This document shows, in pieces, positions 31,597 through 40,562 of a stretch of DNA of 64,000 nt. The translations under genes were made by a program, and so were the position numbers. This DNA is from Chloroflexota bacterium (GTDB taxonomy: Bacteria; Chloroflexota; Dehalococcoidia; GIF9; UBA5629). How positions within the stretch are numbered: position 1 is the stretch's first letter; every line of letters begins with the position of its first letter. A model generated the notes under the pieces. That model searched no databases and was not told where the DNA came from. It saw only the letters and a program-made list of their open reading frames with translations. The stretch spans positions 34,687 through 98,686 of the forward strand of contig VGOP01000003.1 of NCBI GenBank assembly GCA_016875875.1. Reading direction: 5' to 3'.

Positions 31597-33519
31597 CTAC
31601 ACCTCTTTCTTAAGCTCCTCAAAGGCTTTCTTCACTTCCTCCACGGAGGCCTCATCTTCCAGGGTGGTCAAGTCGCCGATTTTGGTGCCGCTGGCTACCG
31701 CTTTGAGAACTCGTCTCATAATTTTTCCACTCCTTGTCTTGGGCAACTTGGCGACAAAGTAGATTTCATCAGGAGTGGCTACAGGCCCCATTGTCTGGCG
31801 TATGTGCTGCTTTATCTTGTTCTTAAGTTCCTGAGAGGGTTCTACTCCTTGCTTGAGTATAGCGAAGATAACCACGCTTTCACCCTTAACCTCGTCTGGC
31901 CTGCTGGCTACAGCCGCCTCAACTACAGCGTCGTGAGATACAACAGCATCTTCTATCTCTATTGTGCCTATTCTGTGTCCAGCTATTTTAAGGACTTCAT
32001 CGGCTCTGCCCAGCAACCAGTAGTAGCCATCTTTGTCCTTGATGGCATAGTCGCCGGTATAGAACATGCCGGGGAATTTAGACCAGTAGGTTTCCTGGTA
32101 TCTTTGTGGGTCTCCGTGTATACCCATTAGCATACCCGGCCACGGTGACTTTATAACCAGATAGCCTTTCTCTCCGGCTGGCACTGATTTACCACTTTCA
32201 TCAATTATATCAGCATTGACCCCGGGCAGGGGGAAGGTTGCTGAGCCCGGTTTGAGAGGTACCAGTTCTATACCTGGTGTTGGCGATATCATCGTGCCGC
32301 CGGTTTCGGTCTGCCACCAGGTGTCCACTATGGGACATCTTTCGCCGCCGATGACCTTGTAATACCATTGCCAGGCTTCGGGATTTATGGCTTCTCCAAC
32401 GCTGCCCAATAGCTCTAGGCTGCTCAGGTCGTGTCTTTTGACCACATCCTCGCCATATTTCATCAGCATCCTGATGCCGGTAGGCGAGGTATAAAATATA
32501 GAAACTCCATATTTCTCTACGATGTCCCACCATCTATCTACCGAGGGGTAGTCAGGAGCTCCTTCGTAGAGGACTATGGCAGCGCCATGGCACAAGGGGC
32601 CATAGACTATGGAGCTGTGCCCGGTGACCCAGCCAACATCGGCGGTGCACCAGTAAACCGATTCCTCCTTTACATTAAAGACCCATTCGTAGCCGGAATT
32701 AGTGAAAACGAGGTAGCCGCCGGTGCCGTGGACAATGCCCTTAGGCTTTCCGGTGGTACCTGATGTATAAAGAATGTAAAGAGGATGGGTGGCCTCAACA
32801 GGTTCAGCGGGCACGAATGAGCTAGCATCATCAAGTAGTTCATGAAGCCAGAAATCTCGTCCTTGTTTCATCTTTACGTCTATACCTGCTCTTCTAGCCA
32901 CCACCACCTTTTTTATTGAGGGCGCTAGGCTTACGGCTTCATCGCTGATCTTTTTGAGTTCCAGGTGTTTACCTCTTCTGAAACCGGCATCTGCGGTGAC
33001 CAGAACCTTGGCCTGTATATCGTTGATTCGGTCGGCCAGAGCCTGGGCACTGAAACCGGAGAAAACGACGGTATGTGGGGCCCCGATTCTGGCGCAGGCG
33101 AGCATGAATATGGGCAGCTCGGGAATCATCGGCAGATATAGAACGACCGTATCCCCTTTATTTACACCTAGATTCTTGAGGACTGAAGCGAACTTATTGA
33201 CCCACCTATAAAGGGTGGAATAGCTTAATACCTGGCTATCCCCCAACTCACCCTCCCAGTATATGGCAACCTTGCTTCTCCGCCAGGTCTTAACATGCCG
33301 GTCCACGCATTGATAGCTGGCGTTTATTTTGCCGCCGGCGAACCAGCGGGCGAAGGGTGGTTCCCACTCAAGGACATTGTCCCACGTCTTGAACCAGTCC
33401 AACTTGCGGGCTTCTTCAGCCCAAAAACGTTGTGGGTCTTGTATTGACTGGTTATACATATCCATGTATTTCTTGAATGGCCAGTATACCGATTCCGAAG
33501 GCAAAGATGTGCCTACCAT
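31597..33519 (-). CDS. acsA: AMP-forming acetyl-CoA synthetase
   Basis: Activates acetate with ATP and CoA. The start at 33519 has AAGGAGGGG upstream; a longer open frame to 33669 lacks this. The 640 residues carry the adenylation motifs YTSGTTGKPKG, WWQTETGGTM, YYWLLGRADEVLKIAGHRIG and the regulatory lysine region PKTRSGKIMRR, whose Lys is the usual acetylation site. It can feed or drain the acetyl-CoA made by the nearby CODH/ACS. The radical SAM gene lies upstream on the same strand. Named acsA for acetyl-CoA synthetase, not for the CODH gene of the same symbol. Confidence 0.93.
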   Translation of the reverse strand: MVGTSLPSESVYWPFKKYMDMYNQSIQDPQRFWAEEARKLDWFKTWDNVLEWEPPFARWFAGGKINASYQCVDRHVKTWRRSKVAIYWEGELGDSQVLSYSTLYRWVNKFASVLKNLGVNKGDTVVLYLPMIPELPIFMLACARIGAPHTVVFSGFSAQALADRINDIQAKVLVTADAGFRRGKHLELKKISDEAVSLAPSIKKVVVARRAGIDVKMKQGRDFWLHELLDDASSFVPAEPVEATHPLYILYTSGTTGKPKGIVHGTGGYLVFTNSGYEWVFNVKEESVYWCTADVGWVTGHSSIVYGPLCHGAAIVLYEGAPDYPSVDRWWDIVEKYGVSIFYTSPTGIRMLMKYGEDVVKRHDLSSLELLGSVGEAINPEAWQWYYKVIGGERCPIVDTWWQTETGGTMISPTPGIELVPLKPGSATFPLPGVNADIIDESGKSVPAGEKGYLVIKSPWPGMLMGIHGDPQRYQETYWSKFPGMFYTGDYAIKDKDGYYWLLGRADEVLKIAGHRIGTIEIEDAVVSHDAVVEAAVASRPDEVKGESVVIFAILKQGVEPSQELKNKIKQHIRQTMGPVATPDEIYFVAKLPKTRSGKIMRRVLKAVASGTKIGDLTTLEDEASVEEVKKAFEELKKEV

Positions 33520-33554
33520 AGCCCCCCTCCTTTCCTTAATATAATGTCGTATTA

Positions 33555-35390
33555 TTATATCAATTTGACAGTTGCCTTGAATTTTTGCTGGCAGTCGGGA
33601 TGCTGTTGCTGTAACCCGCAGGCATTGCAGTGGCCATAGCGACAATCCGGTGTCTCCTTCTCTTGCCACATATCCCGATGTTCTTTAGTGAGAAAGGCAG
33701 GCGTTACCCCAATGTCAATATGCTGCCAGGGTAATACTTCGTCCAGAGGTCGTTCCCGATTAGCATAAAAGGCTGGGTCGAGTCCGATTTCCTTGAAGGC
33801 ATGCAGCCAGTTATCGTAGTTGAAACATTCCTGCCAGGCATCGAATTTGCTGCCCAGTTCCCAGGCCCTATGGATGACTTTGCCAAGTCTGCGGTCACCT
33901 CGAGATAAGACTGCTTCAATCTGGCTGGTTTTAGTGTCCTGCCATGAAAGGTGAGCTCCAGTCCGGCGCAAGCCCTGTTTGAGCAGTTCATGTTTGGGGG
34001 TTAGCTGCTCTTCTGTATCCTGCGCTAACCATTGGCAGGGGGTATGAGGCTTGGGAACAAAGGTGGCTACACTGATCCTGAGCCGTGGCGGTTTATTCCT
34101 AAGCTTCTTGCCTAGCTGGCAGGTTTTGGTGACCAGGTCTGCTATGCCCTTTACGTCATCCATGGTTTCGGTAGGCAGCCCGACCATGAAATACAGCTTG
34201 AGGTTCAGCCAGCCTTTTTCGAAGGCAGTGGCGAAAGTGTCAAGCATCGCCTCTTCGGATATACGTTTGTTTATGACCTGCCGCAGCCTTTCAGTGCCGG
34301 CTTCAGGAGCGAAGGTCAGAGTAGTCTTGCGTCGGTAAGGCAGTGATTCCACCAGGTCTATGGACGATGCATCAAGGCGGAGGCTGGGTAAGGACAAGGA
34401 TAGGTTATCATGGTAATATTTGCTAGACAGATGGCGGATTAAGCCGCTTATGTTATGGTAATCTCCGGTGCTCAGAGAAACCAGTGATACTTCATTATAG
34501 CCGCAGTTGCTTATAAGCTCTGCCACACCTTCGATTACTTGTTGCTCGGGAAGTTCACGGACTGGACGGTAAATCATTCCGGCCTGGCAGAAGCGGCACC
34601 CTCGGCTGCACCCCCTCTGGATTTCGACTGCTCCACGGTCATGAACTACTTTGATATGAGGTATCACCGGCTTGGTAACGGGCTGGGGCAATTCGGCAAT
34701 TATCTGCCGCTCAATTGGTAGCCTGGCTTCGGGCACCTTTGGCGTTATGCTGGTGAAGGTGCCATCTTTGTGATAGGCCACTTTGTATAAGCTCGGGACA
34801 TATGAACCAGGAATAGCTGAGGCTTCTGGTAACAGTTGCTTTTTGTTGTCCTTGTAAGCCCGGAAGACGTCTAGTAATTTCAATATTGCCTCTTCAGCCT
34901 CGCCGATAACAAATAAGTCGATGAAATCAGCCATTGGCTCCGGGTTAAGGACGCAGCTACCACCGGCTATTATCAGGGGGTGTGAATCGTTTCGTTGGCG
35001 GCTGAACAGCGGGATTTGAGCCAAGTCGAGCATGTTTAACACATTGGTGTAGGTGAGTTCGTAGCCCAGCGAGAAGCCGATGATGTCGAAATCTTTCAGA
35101 GGGTGTCTGGTCTCCAGGCTGAACAGCGGTATATTATGCTGTCGTAGCTGCGCCTCCATGTCCACCCAGGGGGCATAAACCCGCTCGACGAGGACGTCAG
35201 GCTGGTCATTTAGTATTTTGTAGAGTATAGGCAGTGCCAGATTGGACATGCCGACCTCGTATACGTCGGGGAAAGCCAGGGTGATTCGGATGGGAGTCGC
35301 CTGCCAGTCTTTTATAATGCTGTTCCACTCGCCACCGCTGTACCGGGCCGGCTTAGAGACCTCATAGAGTATATCATCAAGACTGTTCAT
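33555..35390 (-). CDS. B12-binding radical SAM protein (TIGR03960-like)
   Basis: The N-terminal 200 residues resemble a B12-binding-like domain (ITLAFPDVYEVGMSNLALPILYKIL, IIAGGSCVLNPEPMADFIDLFVIGEAEE). The radical SAM core has IQRGCSRGCRFCQAGMIYRP (CxxxCxxC) and TLTFAPEAGTERLRQVINKR. The C-terminus holds YGHCNACGL, an extra cysteine site. The length, 611 residues, matches the TIGR03960 group, often paired with a TIGR03936 protein and linked to tRNA or cell-wall modification; no such partner is seen here. The reaction is unknown. Confidence 0.85.
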   Translation of the reverse strand: MNSLDDILYEVSKPARYSGGEWNSIIKDWQATPIRITLAFPDVYEVGMSNLALPILYKILNDQPDVLVERVYAPWVDMEAQLRQHNIPLFSLETRHPLKDFDIIGFSLGYELTYTNVLNMLDLAQIPLFSRQRNDSHPLIIAGGSCVLNPEPMADFIDLFVIGEAEEAILKLLDVFRAYKDNKKQLLPEASAIPGSYVPSLYKVAYHKDGTFTSITPKVPEARLPIERQIIAELPQPVTKPVIPHIKVVHDRGAVEIQRGCSRGCRFCQAGMIYRPVRELPEQQVIEGVAELISNCGYNEVSLVSLSTGDYHNISGLIRHLSSKYYHDNLSLSLPSLRLDASSIDLVESLPYRRKTTLTFAPEAGTERLRQVINKRISEEAMLDTFATAFEKGWLNLKLYFMVGLPTETMDDVKGIADLVTKTCQLGKKLRNKPPRLRISVATFVPKPHTPCQWLAQDTEEQLTPKHELLKQGLRRTGAHLSWQDTKTSQIEAVLSRGDRRLGKVIHRAWELGSKFDAWQECFNYDNWLHAFKEIGLDPAFYANRERPLDEVLPWQHIDIGVTPAFLTKEHRDMWQEKETPDCRYGHCNACGLQQQHPDCQQKFKATVKLI

Positions 35391-35510
35391 CTTTTTTAGC
35401 TCACAGGGGTCAATTATAGCTTTCAGCAGCGGCAGCTTTCAATTTCTCTGTGTTTTTCTGCAGGGGCACCGCTCCTCATTTATATACATAAAGTTGCCAC
35501 TTCCCTTCAC

Positions 35511-35564
35511 AGGTACAAATCAGGTACAAATACTGTTGACGCTTATATAGTGAGGTGATACAAT
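35511..35564 (+). promoter_or_regulatory. Main promoter of the acs/cdh operon with tandem upstream repeats
   Basis: TTGACG (35536-35541), 17-base spacer, TGATACAAT with -10 TACAAT at 35559-35564. Immediately upstream is a tandem AGGTACAAATC/AGGTACAAATA (35511-35532), 11-base units on the same face of the helix, a plausible activator site. The start of transcription would lie near 35571, leaving a leader of about 75 bases. Confidence 0.7.
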
Positions 35565-35596
35565 ATTGCTTTGGTTCGGCCTAATCATACCATCAA

Positions 35597-35621
35597 CCCT
35601 GAAAAACGAAGCTTTTCAGGG
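35597..35621 (+). promoter_or_regulatory. Leader hairpin of the acs/cdh operon
   Basis: CCCTGAAAA (35597-35605) and TTTTCAGGG (35613-35621) form a perfect 9-bp stem with a 7-nt loop, 24 bases before the acsE ATG and just ahead of its AAGGGGG ribosome binding site. It could be an attenuator or mRNA-stabilising structure. The remaining 35391-35645 gap holds no gene. Confidence 0.5.
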
Positions 35622-35645
35622 GGCATTAAATAGAAGGGGGCTCAC

Positions 35646-36524
35646 ATGGTTTTAATCGGCGAAAGCATTCACATTATTTCTAAAGACGTCAATGACGCTG
35701 TCAAGGAACGCAATCCCAAGGTAATCCAAGACCTAGCCAAAGCACAGACTGCCGCTGGGGCAGACTACATAGACTTGAATCTCGGTCCGGCGAAGAGGGA
35801 CCCGGAAGAGGTAACCCAGTGGCTGGTCAATACAATTCAAGGAGTCACCGATTTACCCATATCTGTGGATACTTTGAATCCTGTAGCTATGGAAGCCGGC
35901 CTCAAGGCCTGCAAGAAAAGACCTCTGCTTAACTCTTCCTCGGGAAGAACTGACAGCAAAGAGCGCATGCTTCCACTGGCTAAGAAATATAATACCGATG
36001 TGGTTATTTCCGTTCTCACCGACAAAGGCTGTCCCCCTGACATCGATGCCCGCATAGAAAGCATTATGGAAACAATTGCCTTAGCCAATGAGCTTGGTAT
36101 CCCAAACGAGGATATCTGGGTTGACCCCATAATACTGCCGGTGAGCGCCGACCAGAAACAAGTTGCCGATGCTGTCGAATTCATTGGCATGTTGGCGGAC
36201 CTAATGCCCGGTGTTAAATCTACGGTAGGGCTGTCAAACGTATCCAACGGCACACCCGAGGAACTCAGAGGTATTCTCAATCGCACCTACATGATAATGC
36301 TGGGAAGAAGGGGGCTCTACTCGGCAATTGCCGATGTCCTGGATGAGGAGCTGGTCAAGCTAAATAAGGGCGAGCTCCCTAAGATCGTTGACCTTATCTA
36401 CAAGACGATGGACGGGGAGGCTATAGACATCGCTTCGCTGTCGCAGAAAGAGCGAGACTACGTTAAAACCACAAAAGTGCTCATGGCAGAGACACTTTAC
36501 TCTCACGCTTGGCTCGAGAGTTAG
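35646..36524 (+). CDS. acsE: Methyltetrahydrofolate:corrinoid/iron-sulfur protein methyltransferase AcsE
   Basis: Moves the methyl group from methyl-tetrahydrofolate to the cobalt of the corrinoid protein, the entry to the carbonyl branch. The DHPS-like barrel is visible: IGESIHIISKDVNDAV, ADYIDLNLGPAKRDPEE, LPISVDTLNPVAMEAGLKAC, LLNSSSGRTDSK, WVDPIILPVSADQKQ and the C-terminal GLSNVSNGTPEE. At 292 residues it is slightly longer than the roughly 260-residue Moorella enzyme. It is the first gene of the operon, which suggests a methyl-THF donor as in bacteria, although the following subunits are archaeal in type. Confidence 0.92.
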   Translation: MVLIGESIHIISKDVNDAVKERNPKVIQDLAKAQTAAGADYIDLNLGPAKRDPEEVTQWLVNTIQGVTDLPISVDTLNPVAMEAGLKACKKRPLLNSSSGRTDSKERMLPLAKKYNTDVVISVLTDKGCPPDIDARIESIMETIALANELGIPNEDIWVDPIILPVSADQKQVADAVEFIGMLADLMPGVKSTVGLSNVSNGTPEELRGILNRTYMIMLGRRGLYSAIADVLDEELVKLNKGELPKIVDLIYKTMDGEAIDIASLSQKERDYVKTTKVLMAETLYSHAWLES

Positions 36525-36546
36525 AATTCTTTAAAAGGAGTTAACG

Positions 36547-37452
36547 ATGGACTACAAAGCACCTTTGGAGACCTATTCAGGAAAAGTAGCCGAGGTGGTG
36601 ATTGGTAAGGGAGAAAAAGCTTTAAAGATTGGGGGAGAGAGCGTTCTCCCCTTTCATTTTTTCGAGGGCAAGATAGAGAACCGACCTCGGCTGGCTTTAG
36701 AAGTCCTTGATGCTGCGCCGACAAACTGGACCGAATGGGAATGCCGGCCTTATAAGGACGTTCTTTCCGACCCGGTGGCCTGGGCGAAGAAATGCTTAGA
36801 CCTTGGTGCTGACCTCGTTTGCCTGCGTCTGGTGAGCACTGACCCGGCTGGGGCGAATGCTCCGGCGGACAAGGTCGCTGCCGTAGTCAAGCAGGTGGCA
36901 TCGGCCATAAAGACGCCGCTTATCGTCTATGGCTCTGGCGATGGGACAAAGGATATCGAGGTGTTGACCAAGGTGGCGGAAGTCTGTGCCGGTGAAAATC
37001 TCCTCCTGGGTCCGCTGGCCAAGGAGAACTATGAGCCTATAAGCAAGGCGGCTTTAGACCATGGGCATTGCATAATCGCTCAGTCTCCATTGGATATAAA
37101 CCTGGAGAAGGAGTTAAATGTAAAGCTGCTGAAGACGTTCCCCCGTGAGCGGATAGTCATCGACCCATTAAGCTCGGCCTTGGGTTATGGTATGGAATAC
37201 AGCTTCACTATAATGGAGAGAACCAAGCACATCGGCGTCATGTTCGGCGATAATACCATGCAGATGCCCATTATCGCTGACCTTGGCAGCGAGTGTGCCA
37301 GGACCAAGCAGGCTAAGGAAAGCGAAAAGCAGGGGCTTCTGTGGGAGAGCATTACCGCCATTAGCCTTATTTTGGCGGGTGCCAGTGTCCTGATATTGAG
37401 GCAACCTGAAAACTGTAAACTCATGCGAGAGGTTATAGACGGCAAGATATAA
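36547..37452 (+). CDS. acsD: Corrinoid/iron-sulfur protein small subunit AcsD/CdhD
   Basis: The small subunit of the corrinoid/iron-sulfur protein (CFeSP), a TIM barrel that caps the cobamide carried with the large subunit. The start motif DYKAPLETYSGKVAEVVIGKGEKALKIGGE and LEVLDAAPTNWTEWECRPY are characteristic. Later blocks include LGADLVCLRLVSTDPAG and RIVIDPLSSALGYGMEYS. At 301 residues it matches the bacterial small subunit and lacks the longer N-terminal extension of some archaeal CdhD proteins. AAGGAG lies before the ATG. It is 22 bases after acsE. A promoter-like region separates it from cdhA. Confidence 0.92.
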   Translation: MDYKAPLETYSGKVAEVVIGKGEKALKIGGESVLPFHFFEGKIENRPRLALEVLDAAPTNWTEWECRPYKDVLSDPVAWAKKCLDLGADLVCLRLVSTDPAGANAPADKVAAVVKQVASAIKTPLIVYGSGDGTKDIEVLTKVAEVCAGENLLLGPLAKENYEPISKAALDHGHCIIAQSPLDINLEKELNVKLLKTFPRERIVIDPLSSALGYGMEYSFTIMERTKHIGVMFGDNTMQMPIIADLGSECARTKQAKESEKQGLLWESITAISLILAGASVLILRQPENCKLMREVIDGKI

Positions 37453-37454
37453 TA

Positions 37455-37483
37455 TTGATAACTATTCTCATTAATAGTATAAT
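37455..37483 (+). promoter_or_regulatory. Internal promoter before cdhA with a Fur-like operator
   Basis: TTGATA (37455-37460), 17-base spacer, TATAAT (37478-37483). TGATAAC-T-ATTCTCA at 37456-37470 matches the 7-1-7 Fur pattern TGATAAT-N-ATTATCA at 12 of 14 defined positions. The same spacer contains ACTATT-ctcatt-AATAGT (37461-37478), a perfect inverted repeat. A metal-responsive repressor such as Fur could block this promoter. Confidence 0.6.
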
Positions 37484-37520
37484 TAAATAGTAATCATCTT
37501 TATATAAGGAGGTATCCATA

Positions 37521-39830
37521 ATGGCTGTAGTTACCAAAAAGAAGAAAAATCTGCGGAAAGATACGGTAAACGAGATAATACGGGCGGAAGATAATTGGGA
37601 ACCTGTGGGGCATACGCCGATGCCTGAGCTTCCCGATTTAAGAAACTGGGACATGAGGCTGCTCAAGACCTATAAGCCCTTTTATGCGCCTATGTGTGAT
37701 TTGTGCTGCTTCTGCACTTACGGCAAATGCGACCTTACCGGGGATAAGAGGGGAGCTTGTGGCATAGATATTTCAGCTCAGCAGGCTAGGGTTGTGCTTT
37801 TAGCCTGTTGTATGGGCACGGCGGCTCATGGTGGACACGCTCGGCATGTGCTTCACTATCTGATTGAGAAACATGGCAAAGATTATAAAATTAATCTCGG
37901 TGACCAGATACTTGTAGAGGCGCCGCATATACGGACGATCCTTGGGCTCAAGCCAGAAAATTTGGGTGACCTGGAGAAGGCTGTTGAGTATGTGGAGAAT
38001 CAGCTTATTCACTGTATCTCGGCGCTTCATACCGGTCAGGAGGGTTCGGCGCTTGATTATGAGTCTAAAGCCCTTCATATCTCCATGCTAGACCACGTTG
38101 CCTTGGAAGCCGCCGACATTGCCGAGATAGTAGGTTTCGGCTATCCGACATCTGTGGCTGAGACCCCATTGGTTGACCTGGGTTGGGGGGCAGTGGACAG
38201 GACGAAGCCGGTTGTACTCTTGATTGGGCATAACCCGGTTACGGCTATCCCCATCGTTGATTATATAAATGCCAATGGCCTTCAGGATAAGGTCGAAGTC
38301 GCCGGCATTTGTTGCACCGCGCAAGAGGTGGTGAGATACAGTGATAGGGCTAAGGTGGTTGGCCCTCTGTCTCGCCAGCTTTTCTTCATCAGGACTGGCA
38401 TCGCCGATGTTATCGTCACCGATGAGCAGTGTGTAAGATGCGACACCCCCGTAGAGGCTGCCAAGGTGGGCACAGCCCTGATTGCTACCAATGACAAAAT
38501 CTGCTATGGGCTTGAAGATGTGAGCAAGAGGGAAGCAGACGAAATAGTCAAAGACATGGTAGGTGGAAAGCAGACTTTGATATTTGACCCGGATAAGGCA
38601 GCCGAAGTAGCAGTAAAAGTAGCTATGGAACTGGCGCCTAAGAGGAACAAGGTGCTGGTCAAGCCGGAAGAGGTGCCCGATTTAGCCAAAGACCATAAGC
38701 TGTGTAATATGTGCAGCCAGGTCTGCCCCAATTTGCTGCCGGTCGGCGATGCCATCGAGGCGGCGAAAAATGGCAATATACAGCCGCTGGTGGAGGTGTT
38801 TAACAAGTGTATCGGCTGTGGCAAGTGCGACCAGGAGTGCCCTCGCCATGTGCCCATAATCAAGATGATGCAGGCAGCAGCCAGCTGGGAAACGTGGAAG
38901 ATGAGGGTGGGGCGAGGACCGATTATGGACGTAGAGATAAGAAAAGTCGGTGCGCCTATCGTCTTGGGCACTATACCCGGCATCATCGCCATCGTCGGCT
39001 GCTCCAACTTCCCTGAAGAGATTACTGAGATAGCCGACATCGCTGAGGAATTCGCCAAGAGGAAATATATTGTGGTGCTAAGCGGCTGCTCGGCTATGGT
39101 GGCCGGGATGAAGAAGGACAAGGAAGGCAAAACTATTTATGAGAAGTATCCGCCCAATTTCGACGCCGGCGGAGTTCTTAATGTCGGTTCCTGCGTAGCT
39201 AATTCCCATATCACCGGCGCTGCCATGAAGGTGGCTAATATCTTCGCCACTCTGCCTTTGCGAGGCAATTATGAGGTTATCGCCGACTATATCTTAAATC
39301 GCGTCGGTGCCTGCGGCCTTGCTTGGGGAGCTTATTCTCAGAAAGCAGCGTCAATCGCCACGGGCTGTAATCGGCTGGGCATACCAGTTGTCTTAGGTCC
39401 TCATTCCTCCAAGTATAGAAGACTCTATATGAGCCGGAAGGAGGAGGATGACTGGACGGTGATGGATGGCAGGGAGAAAAAGCTGGTAAACACTGAGGAG
39501 CCATCGCCTGAACATCTGATTACAGTGGTAGAGTCCAAAGAGAGGGCGATGGTAACCATGGCTAAGTTGTGCATCAGGAAGAACGATACTGCTCAGGGGC
39601 GCCAGCTGAAGCTCACCCATTATATTGCCCTGCATAAGCAATATATGGGAACCCTGCCTGACGACCTTCACCTTTTCGTCAGAAAGGCTACAGATATACC
39701 CATATTCTTTAAGAAAGAAGTGATGGCCTATCTTGAGAAAGTGGGATGGAAGGAGAAGCCAGTCTTGACTCTGCCTACTCTGATCGGAACTTATACGTCC
39801 GAGGTCCCGCTGGATGCGGTCGTCCACTAA
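37521..39830 (+). CDS. cdhA: Archaeal-type CO dehydrogenase alpha subunit CdhA
   Basis: Interconverts CO2 and CO at a nickel-iron-sulfur C-cluster and supplies CO to acetyl-CoA synthase. The 769-residue length and the internal ferredoxin segment (CNMCSQVCPN and CIGCGKCDQECP near residues 395-440) identify the archaeal CdhA type, not the shorter bacterial CooS/AcsA. The N-terminal CDLCCFCTYGKCDL holds the B/D-cluster Cys. C-cluster ligands lie in MLDHVALE, GICCTAQE, DEQCVRCD, SGCSAMVAG, VGSCVANSH and GACGLAWGA. AAGGAGGT sits before the ATG. The promoter and Fur-like site just upstream suggest separate control of the subunit genes from acsE-acsD. Confidence 0.95.
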   Translation: MAVVTKKKKNLRKDTVNEIIRAEDNWEPVGHTPMPELPDLRNWDMRLLKTYKPFYAPMCDLCCFCTYGKCDLTGDKRGACGIDISAQQARVVLLACCMGTAAHGGHARHVLHYLIEKHGKDYKINLGDQILVEAPHIRTILGLKPENLGDLEKAVEYVENQLIHCISALHTGQEGSALDYESKALHISMLDHVALEAADIAEIVGFGYPTSVAETPLVDLGWGAVDRTKPVVLLIGHNPVTAIPIVDYINANGLQDKVEVAGICCTAQEVVRYSDRAKVVGPLSRQLFFIRTGIADVIVTDEQCVRCDTPVEAAKVGTALIATNDKICYGLEDVSKREADEIVKDMVGGKQTLIFDPDKAAEVAVKVAMELAPKRNKVLVKPEEVPDLAKDHKLCNMCSQVCPNLLPVGDAIEAAKNGNIQPLVEVFNKCIGCGKCDQECPRHVPIIKMMQAAASWETWKMRVGRGPIMDVEIRKVGAPIVLGTIPGIIAIVGCSNFPEEITEIADIAEEFAKRKYIVVLSGCSAMVAGMKKDKEGKTIYEKYPPNFDAGGVLNVGSCVANSHITGAAMKVANIFATLPLRGNYEVIADYILNRVGACGLAWGAYSQKAASIATGCNRLGIPVVLGPHSSKYRRLYMSRKEEDDWTVMDGREKKLVNTEEPSPEHLITVVESKERAMVTMAKLCIRKNDTAQGRQLKLTHYIALHKQYMGTLPDDLHLFVRKATDIPIFFKKEVMAYLEKVGWKEKPVLTLPTLIGTYTSEVPLDAVVH

Positions 39831-39851
39831 GGAGATTCAAAAGAGAATTTT

Positions 39852-40550
39852 ATGCGCATTCTGGTAGCTATACAAGGCCATTATGGCCAGAGAATTGCCG
39901 ATAACATAAGGAAGTATGGTTCGGCTGACTGGAAGGTTTATTCTTACACTTTCCAGCAGGACTTGCCAGCCATAATCGATGACGCTGATGAGTTTCTGCC
40001 TAAAGAGTTGCCGGAGGCCGATCTGCTGATATCTCTAGGTGAGCACCCAGGGGTGGCTCAGATGATTCCCGACATGGTGAAGAAGAGCGGTGCCAAAGCA
40101 GTGATTGCCCCGGCGGATAACCGCGTCTGGCTGCCGCCCGGTCTGGCCAAACAGATTAAGCGCAAGCTGGAATCTATGGGAGTGGACATGGTCTATCCCG
40201 TTCCCTTCTGTACCCTGGCAGAGAAGGATAGTCAGAACCCTAATATTAAAGAATTTGCTAAGTATTTCGGAAAGCCAGAAGTGGACATAGAGCTTGATAA
40301 AGATAAAATAAAGCGGGTCACAGTTATCAGGGGGGCTCCCTGTGGCTGCAGTCCGTATGTGGCTGACGGTTTGGTGGGAATCTGGGAAAGGGACGCCGTG
40401 GAGAAATCCGGACTTCTCCATCATCAATACCCCTGTCTGGCGACAATGGGGATAGACCAGGAATTTGAAGACACTCTGATGCACCGTGGCGGGCTTATGA
40501 CTAAATTGGCAGTAGAGAAAGCTATTAAGGATGTTAAGGTAGCTAAGTAA
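39852..40550 (+). CDS. DUF166 protein inside the CODH/ACS operon
   Basis: A 232-residue cytoplasmic protein of the DUF166 type, starting RILVAIQGHYGQRIADNI and containing LPEADLLISLGEHPGVAQM, IAPADNRVWLPPGL and VIRGAPCGCSPYVADGLVG with a CGCSP motif that could bind a metal or sulfur ligand. The function is unknown. DUF166 genes occur mostly in methanogens and some anaerobic bacteria, and placement between cdhA and cdhB argues for a role in assembling or serving the CODH complex. AAGGAGATT lies before the ATG; the gap to cdhB is 12 bases. Confidence 0.8.
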   Translation: MRILVAIQGHYGQRIADNIRKYGSADWKVYSYTFQQDLPAIIDDADEFLPKELPEADLLISLGEHPGVAQMIPDMVKKSGAKAVIAPADNRVWLPPGLAKQIKRKLESMGVDMVYPVPFCTLAEKDSQNPNIKEFAKYFGKPEVDIELDKDKIKRVTVIRGAPCGCSPYVADGLVGIWERDAVEKSGLLHHQYPCLATMGIDQEFEDTLMHRGGLMTKLAVEKAIKDVKVAK

Positions 40551-40562
40551 GGAGGTTTTATC

